Shown in pieces: positions 58,301-64,000 of a stretch of 64,000 nucleotides of DNA. The position numbers and the translations under genes were made by a program. Source of the stretch: Mastigias papua (Eukaryota > Cnidaria > Scyphozoa > Rhizostomeae > Mastigiidae). The stretch is taken from positions 6,300,669-6,364,668 of the forward strand of contig OZ025269.1 in assembly GCA_964019165.1 (NCBI GenBank), written 5' to 3'. The notes under the pieces were generated by a model, which saw only the letters and a program-made list of their open reading frames with translations, was not told the DNA's origin and ran no database searches. Every line of letters starts with the position of its first letter. The first letter of the stretch is position 1.

Positions 58301-61300
58301 TTTATCTGCATATACTTTTCTAGTACAAAATTTCATGCTGATTCCGAAAATCTTTGGTAAACGGGCGTCACCGGGTGCAAACGGAAGTTATGGGCGTGGT
58401 TTAGGATGATAATTAGCATAGCAATTTTCTGCCAAAGCGCTATGAACATGTTGTGGATGCATGCAATTTATTCAAAATTCAACAGTAATTGATAAAATAT
58501 TAAACTAAAGCCTGTTAGTGAATAAAAGCGGAAATTATGGGCCTGTTTTGGGTGTGGCCATGGGAGTTGGTCAAACTAAAAGTTTATCTGCAAACAAAAT
58601 AGAGAGCTTATTTCTACATACATGTCTAATGCATGTTTTGTTGATAGTTCGTACAACCAATGTCTCTGTTAGCTTATATAGCTCTCCGGTGTGTTTTACC
58701 TTTGAAAAAGAACATTTTCACTCACCCTGCGTTAGCAAGGGAGATCCTTCCAGATGTGACTGCGGAATGTCAACTGAAACAAAGGACGCCTCTACTAAGT
58801 CAATTTAGAAGATTTGTAGCTGCTGTGTATCGATTTCATCAATCTTCGTGTGAAGTTACACGGTGTTATTTACAATGGTTTCATTTCATTAACAATATCA
58901 TTCAGATTAAGAATGATTGGCATAAGTTGTTATTCATACTGACCTGCTTTCAAAAGAGATGATTTCATTTTGAGAGAACTGTTCGATGATGAGTTGTGAA
59001 TTCTTTAGCACTTATGTACAATGATGCACGGTGAAATTCTGAATCTTGCCTACAGTTAAGGATGGAGTGTGTAGTTCATTACACATACTCTGATGGAAGT
59101 TACACTGAGTTAAAGGGGCTTTCCAGCAATCAATACAATCGCCTGGTCCAAGCAAAGAAACGTCGCTTGGAATCCTCGCTCGCTAACAGACATATACAGC
59201 AATCTAACAGCGTTCCTGATAAAGGGTTTGATGTAGCAAGGCATGGTGTGCACTTGGAACCGTGTTACAAAAAGTTCACTGCGATCCTTTCCTCTCAGAA
59301 ACGAAAAATATCTAGCTCACACCCAGAGTCAACAAGAGCGAAGCGCATAAAAATGGATGAGCCCGAAAGACTTTTCCCAAAAGTATGTTTTTTCTGCAAG
59401 CAAGGAAGTAAAAAAATTAATAAGAGATCGTATTATCCATACAAAATCACTACTGTTGATGCAGAGCATAAAATCAAGGAAGCAGCATTATTGACAGAAG
59501 ATGAGGAACTTTTGCTTCATGTTAGAGAGGTTGGCTTGATTGCCAAAGAATTTATGATGCACAAGCCTTGCTACAACAACTATGTGCGCCAACTTACGAA
59601 AAAGGCAGTTTATGAAAAGCAGGATTTCGGGCATCAAAAGGAAGAAGGAGACTTTAATGCAGTCAAAAAAGCTATTCAGAGTGTTATTCTTAAAAACAGT
59701 CAAGCGTTATCTATTACTGCCTTACACAGATTATACAAAGTTGGTTTTGGCTCTCAATTTGAAAGAAGTTATCGTGCCAAGCTAAAGAAGAAAATTATAG
59801 ATGAATATGATGATGCAATCATTATTCTAAGAATTGACGATGCTACACCAGAGGTAGTCGCTAGCACTGCTGGATTACAAGCTACAACTGTGGTTAATGA
59901 CAAAGAAATGATTTTAAAGCTTGCTGCCGAGCATCTCAGGGATGACATAATTGCGCATGCATCAGCACTAGATGAACTCGCTTGGCCTCCAAACAGTGAC
60001 ACACTTAGTTGTAGCATACGAAATCCACCCTCAAGTTTGACCAATTTCTTCACCCACTTGTTAAGGTCTAAAGGGAACAATATTACCAACACAACAAAAC
60101 GCTTAATTGACTCATATACTGCTGATATGATACATGGTGTGTCTAGAGGAAAGGTTATTACTTTGAAGCACTTCCTGCTTGGCATAGGTCTTCATAATTT
60201 GACTGGACTTAAAATGCCTATTAAGATTCTCTCCCATTTGGGACACTCAATCGACTATAATGTCGTATGTGAGATTGAAACCGCAGAAGCTGAATTAGCT
60301 ATGATGAGATTGTCCTTGAATGATGGCATGCCAAAGAGTCCTGCAAGAGAAACATGCGTAAAATTCTGGAGGGCTGACAATTTTAACCAGAAGTTAGAAA
60401 CGCTATCAGGGCACGGTATTATTGATTCTACGGACATTGTTGAGTTTTCAGAATCCGGAGAGAGAGAGGTTCATGAAAAGTCTGTATTTTTATTAAGAAC
60501 GAAAAGAAGATCTCTGCAAACTGTTCCAGTTGAAGTCCCTGATGTTAGAATCGATAGAAGAAAAGAGCCTGTTTCGGTATATGATGAAGTTCAAGAAATG
60601 ATCTCAGGTGATTGCTTACTAGCGGACTTCGTTAAATTACACATGAAATGGTTGTTATCTAGAATAGTTTCATCAATGGATCAAATTGTTCCGAACTTTA
60701 CAGGGTTCTTCGTGAAATCTGCTGGGAAAGCTGATGAACTGCAGATGACCAAAGTGATCCAATCACTGCACCTATCACTGCATATGCAACCATCTACAAA
60801 GTGTTTGATATTATACTAAGGAGAGCAAAACAAGCCGAATTACCATACGCAAACATTACCTTTGACGTTGGTGCTGCTATTAATGCACACAAAATCCTAT
60901 GGAATCATCCCGAACGCTTCAAAAGTATCATCATCCATTTGGGGGACTTCCATTTTATGAAAGAGGTGTTCAATGTTCTAGGAAGCATTGTATGTGGCTC
61001 AGGCTTCGAAGATATAATTTTCCAGGCAGATATATGCTCTACTGGGAGCTTAAACGGGGTCCTCACCGGTTCTCATTATAACCGTTGCTGGGCAGTGCAT
61101 TCAAACTTTGCAGAGGCTCTAGAACGATTGTTGTTTAAGCGTTTTTTGTCTATTTATGACAAGTCAGATGTAATGAAACAATTAGTGGGTAGGACATCTG
61201 TATGTAGTAAAGAACTAATGAAGCTGCTGGAAAACACGGACATGATCAAGTTGTTGGAGGATTATGGGTACTTTAAAAATTGTGTACGTAATGGACATCA

Positions 61301-64000
61301 TGGAATGACGCCACAATTTTGGCTTGTTCATTATTTAGATATCATGTCAAATCAACATTTACTGCATTCCGCAGTTCAATCAAACAACTTTTTGTTGAGA
61401 CTCCATGGCTTGAAAGCTGCATTGCCATTCTTTTTTGCATTGAATAAGCAAAATTATGCCAGATATGGATCAATATATGTGAATACATTAGAGAATCTGA
61501 AGAAAACACATCCTGGATGCATGGAACTCCTCTCAGAAAAGGGATTATCTGTGCAAGGGCAGCAGAGACATAAAAGCAGGATTGCCATTGATCAGAGGGG
61601 CGAGCAAACGATCAATAAGGATGCTAAAGTGTCTGGAGGCATAAAATATTTTGCTTCAGACGAAAATGCAATACTTAAATGGACCTTAAACCGTTCAATG
61701 CAGGCTATGAATACCAAAGCATTAATGGAGCTTGCAGATGTGAAAAGCTCAGAAGAAGGATATAAATCAAATAGACCATCTCAAATTCTGAAGTTAGAAA
61801 AGTTAGTTGAAGCTATCGTGAGTGTAATGACAGAGGAATATATGAATCCATTTGATGAATCTCTGGAAAAAAATTACCTTTACAATCTTAGCTCTGGAGT
61901 TCAACTTGACTCAGAAATAGCAAGTGAAATATCTCAGATTAAAAGCAATGGGGACCTTCATGACCTCCTGGTAGACCAGTTCACATTTTATTTGTTATTT
62001 TAAGTTTCATGTATAACTAGCTCTATTTATTTTTAGTAAAAAAGTTTTTATACGTATATCTGTAACTGAAGGAGCATCATAAAATGAAATGACACTATCC
62101 AGAAATGGGGAAGTACAATATAATGAATTTGTAAAGAACAGATTGAGATCTACTGATGTTCCAATTCATGATCCAATCAAGCGCAATAGATTATCATTGT
62201 TCAAGACTGCTAGCAAAAAAGTACAAGTAAAGCAAGAAAGAAAGCAAAGCTTGGTTGAGGTTAATCGAAACATTCTTGCAACATTGCTTGCACATTCAGC
62301 AAAGACTGGTAGAACAATAAATTTTAAAGCAGCTTTGGAATATCCCCTTAGTTCTGTTCCTTTGGCCCTCGCTAACCCTGATAGAAGTCGGCGTGTCACC
62401 AAAAAAAGTCAGCTAATGGAGATTCAGCCATGAGCCAATCAAACTTGCAAAAAAAGACATTGCTGCATATTTAGTTGACTTGATGGCTTTAATCCGTACA
62501 CTACCGAGAACGAGTGATACATACAGTGAACTAACTCAACAAGTTGTTCAAACCTTACCAGTAGGGCATCCAAGAGTAGATATTGTGGCAGACACATACA
62601 GGAATGATTCAATAAAGAACTCTGAAAGAATAAAGCGTGGGCATTCTGCCAAAGTTCTTATAAAGTCAGCAGAGTCCAAAGTACCACGAAACTTCTCAGA
62701 TTTTCTCAAGAACGGAGAGAACAAGAGTAGAATGATTGAAGTCATCAAAGATGAGATGGTTAAGCAAAAAAGTGACATTCTTCACAAGCTGAAATGCAAT
62801 GAAATTATGTTCTCTGTTGACAAACTTTGCATTCGCATGACGGAAAAGTCTACTGAAGTTGCAGATGAGCTAAGTAGTAACCAAGAAGAAGCAGACACAA
62901 CTTCTTTTGCATGCCAACCATGCACTTAGTACACAACCAAACAAAGCAGTGCTTATAAGATCTCCATCAGGCGATGTTGATATCAACATCTTGTTTCTTT
63001 CCTTGTTTCAAGAGGACGCTGGCAGGATCTACATTGACTACGGTACCGGAAAGTCCAGAAAAGTTTTGCAATTAAGCATGGTTGATATGAATGCTGAAGA
63101 GGAAATTAACATTGATGCAACTTTCGCTGGGGAAAGTGATTCAGATTATGACTCTGATTAATTAAAAAACCAACTTGATATGTAAGCAGATGCAGCTCTC
63201 TATTTTGTTTGCAGATAAACTTTTAATTTGACCAACTCCCATGGCCACACCCAAAACAGGCCCATAATTTCCACTTTTATTCATTAACAGGCTTTAGTTT
63301 AATATTTTATCAATTACTGTTGAATTTTGAATAAATTGCATGCATCCACAACATGTTCATAGCGCTTTGGCAGAAAATTGCTATGCTAATTATCATCCTA
63401 AACCACGCCCATAACTTCCGTTTGCACCCGGTGACGCCCGTTTACCAAAGATTTTCGGAATCAGCATGAAATTTTGTACTAGAAAAGTATATGCAGATAA
63501 AGTTCCCCGTTGGGTTGCTCCTTGCGTTCTCTCAGCCTGGTCTATCAGAGAATGCATCATCCAAAAGAATTCAAAACTCTTTCTACTCATTCATGCTACA
63601 ATGTCACGTATTTTGCATGTAGATGTCCTTTACCTCAGGGCCGTAGGTTTTTATAGCAGATTACATATTCAAATAAATACAAGTTAAAAACAAAGTTTGT
63701 ATATCTTACATTGCTTTTGTTGTAGTCAGTTGCGTAATAAGTCCAAAAATTTTCCAAAACCACATTCTTGGAAATCATCTCTTCTTTAATTTTGTTACTC
63801 AGGTGACAGTTATTATCACCGAAATCTCTGTGATTAATTGATCTGCACCCAGGGTTAGCTTTGCACTTTTCATAGCATTCGTGCACGTTTTTCACCGTAT
63901 GGCGTGCAATTAAACTGTTGATAAGTTTGGTTGCATGCACTTTGATACTAAAATGGCCCTCGTATTTACATGGAAGTCGCAGTATAAATGTAGCAGCCAT
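55325..64000 (-). CDS. PAN - Cys-rich - F5/8 type C (discoidin) protein, 5' end off window, frameshifted
   Basis: Three minus-strand exons join in phase. Exon A (64000 or beyond to 63710) is a PAN/apple-like domain with a CYEKCKANPGCRSINH core. Exon B (56355-56220) is a short Cys-rich module with EGF-like spacing (CIDTCYCPGYKC). Exon C (55753-55325, TAA) is an F5/8 type C lectin-like domain beginning NIALRKPVTTSS and ending LDICEFEVYGYR. This architecture is typical of secreted or cell-surface glycan-binding proteins. An ATG sits at the very edge (64000-63998), but the signal peptide expected for such a protein is not visible, so the gene probably continues outside. One extra base in exon C near 55495-55515 shifts the frame between FDVFVG and AEDLNKNTPAF. 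The intron between exons A and B (7.35 kb) holds the transposon at 58258-63544. The frameshift could be a pseudogene mark or a sequence error. Confidence 0.75.
57348..57640 (+). pseudogene. Decayed coding-like segment, unrecognised
   Basis: An ATG at 57348 opens a frame rich in K, E and L (NPLLKSLEKLKEESLTGY), then TAA near 57486, EVLRKLDGKVAIEGFLQNAR, TAG near 57558 and HKDTVEIEELLEFYTKH. Two stops in otherwise protein-like text suggest a dead gene fragment, perhaps from a retroelement. No family was recognised. It lies in an intron of the PAN/discoidin gene on the opposite strand. Confidence 0.35.
58258..58608 (+). repeat. Left terminal inverted repeat (351 bp)
   Basis: Inverted copy of 63194-63544, 348 of 351 positions identical by eye. 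Differences are transitions near 58523, 58533 and 58576. Confidence 0.92.
59062..60819 (+). pseudogene. Transposase part 1 of the Academ-like element (zinc-binding N-terminus and middle)
   Basis: A 585-codon open frame. Near residue 70 LEPCYKKF gives the first Cys/His pair. CFFCKQGSKK near residue 109 and HKPCYNNY near residue 167 give a CxxC...HxxC zinc-binding pattern, probably for DNA recognition. The middle part contains CSIRNPPSSLTNF near residue 316 and a PNFTGFF motif near residue 553, which precedes the catalytic region in related proteins. The frame runs into a stop at 60817-60819, while the protein-like text continues in the frame of 60801-62003 from about 60760 (PITAPITAYATIYKV). 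So a one-base shift, not a true end, separates them. ATG 59062 is the first start of the frame. Confidence 0.7.
60801..62003 (+). pseudogene. Transposase part 2 of the Academ-like element (DDE-like core)
   Basis: A 400-codon frame that overlaps part 1 by 19 bases in a different frame. NITFDVGAAINAHK near residue 20 offers a first acidic residue and IIIHLGDFHFMKEVF near residue 48 a second with an adjacent His. GSLNGVLTGSHYNRCW, just after residue 80, and NFAEALERLLFKRF near residue 105 follow in the family order. These are candidate RNase H-fold catalytic residues, chosen by position and not proven. The later half has ILKWTLNRSMQ near residue 292. The frame stops at 62003, and the next open frame starts 85 bases on. 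Confidence 0.65.
62089..63161 (+). pseudogene. C-terminal nuclease-like (PIN/XPG-like) module of the Academ-like element, three frames
   Basis: Three consecutive open frames, 62089-62433, 62480-62929 and 62907-63161, read as one module when frames are followed. FVKNRLRSTDVPIHDPIK comes near the start and LALANPDRSRRVTKKS near 62365. VDIVADTYRNDSIKNSERIK follows near 62575-62635, and EEADT near 62888 followed by LLHANHAL. SPSGDVDINILFL near 62962 and IDYGTGKSRK near 63033 complete it. The order D.Y...SIK..ER, EEADT, D.D and GTGK..R is that of a widespread uncharacterised animal protein family whose C-terminus looks like a PIN/XPG-type nuclease with clustered acidic residues. Ends with an acidic tail (SDSDYDSD). 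Confidence 0.6.
63194..63544 (-). repeat. Right terminal inverted repeat (351 bp)
   Basis: Inverted partner of 58258-58608. A TCA target duplication follows directly at 63545-63547. Confidence 0.92.

Larger units (their letters stand above)
58258..63544 (+). mobile_element. 5287-bp DNA transposon, Academ-like candidate, TCA target duplication
   Basis: The element is bounded by 351-bp terminal inverted repeats (58258-58608 and 63194-63544) that begin TAGACCAGGCTGAGAGAACG and differ at only 3 positions, all within the inner 100 bases. TCA flanks both ends (58255-58257 and 63545-63547), a 3-bp target duplication. The interior encodes, on the plus strand, a protein of more than 1000 aa now spread over several frames: Cys/His-rich N-terminus, a DDE-like region and a C-terminal nuclease-like module. 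Academ-type transposons combine a DDE transposase with an XPG-like nuclease and make 3-4 bp duplications, so this is the best fit. The assignment is by inference and other superfamilies remain possible. It lies in an intron of the PAN/discoidin gene, opposite to that gene. Confidence 0.8.

Noticed and set aside
58139..58336. 65-codon frame repeated at both ends of the large transposon (58336-58139 minus and 63466-63687 plus)
   Set aside because: It falls mostly inside the terminal inverted repeats, so duplication reflects the repeat and not a gene.

Overview
This is a eukaryotic nuclear window from an animal, AT-rich and intron-rich. Gene content suggests an early-branching metazoan, most likely an anthozoan cnidarian. 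That is an inference, drawn from a PAN/Cys-rich/discoidin secreted protein, a divergent Shaker-type channel, many short inverted-repeat elements, and Penelope-like and several LINE remnants. No bacterial, organellar or viral genes were recognised.

Six host genes can be supported. From left to right: PIGF (minus, exons 4743 to 2571, last exon off the left edge); an intronless-CDS Kv channel (minus, 13295-11916); an intronless intracellular-type serpin (minus, 24044-22908); STIP1/Hop (minus, 15 coding exons from 46901 to 28113, every splice phase checked, 557 aa); MEA1 (plus, three exons 47118-52152, 196 aa), head-to-head with STIP1 across 216 bp that carries a heat-shock-element-like dyad; and a PAN + Cys-rich + F5/8 type C gene (minus, 63710 to 55325) that runs off the right edge and carries a frameshift in its last exon.

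Most of the rest is transposon debris. There are LINE remnants of at least two kinds (1-2400, 10010-11329, 14170-15700, 21230-21500, 32640-33340, 46050-46520, 54040-54620), a dead Tc1-like transposase (6803-7853) and several non-autonomous inverted-repeat elements, two of them with matching TAA target duplications. There are also hAT-like elements, a Penelope-like fragment with a GIY-YIG-type coding piece and hammerhead-like motifs, TA, CA and ATC microsatellites, and a TGCGCA minisatellite. STIP1 introns are a dense store of these.

The most remarkable object is a 5287-bp element at 58258-63544 in an intron of the PAN/discoidin gene. It has 351-bp terminal inverted repeats that differ at 3 positions and a TCA target duplication. 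Its coding region, now in several frames, joins a Cys/His N-terminus, a DDE-like core and a C-terminal acidic nuclease-like module. It resembles Academ-type transposons, but the assignment needs a profile search. A second standout is the Kv channel, whose selectivity filter reads NVGYG instead of TVGYG.
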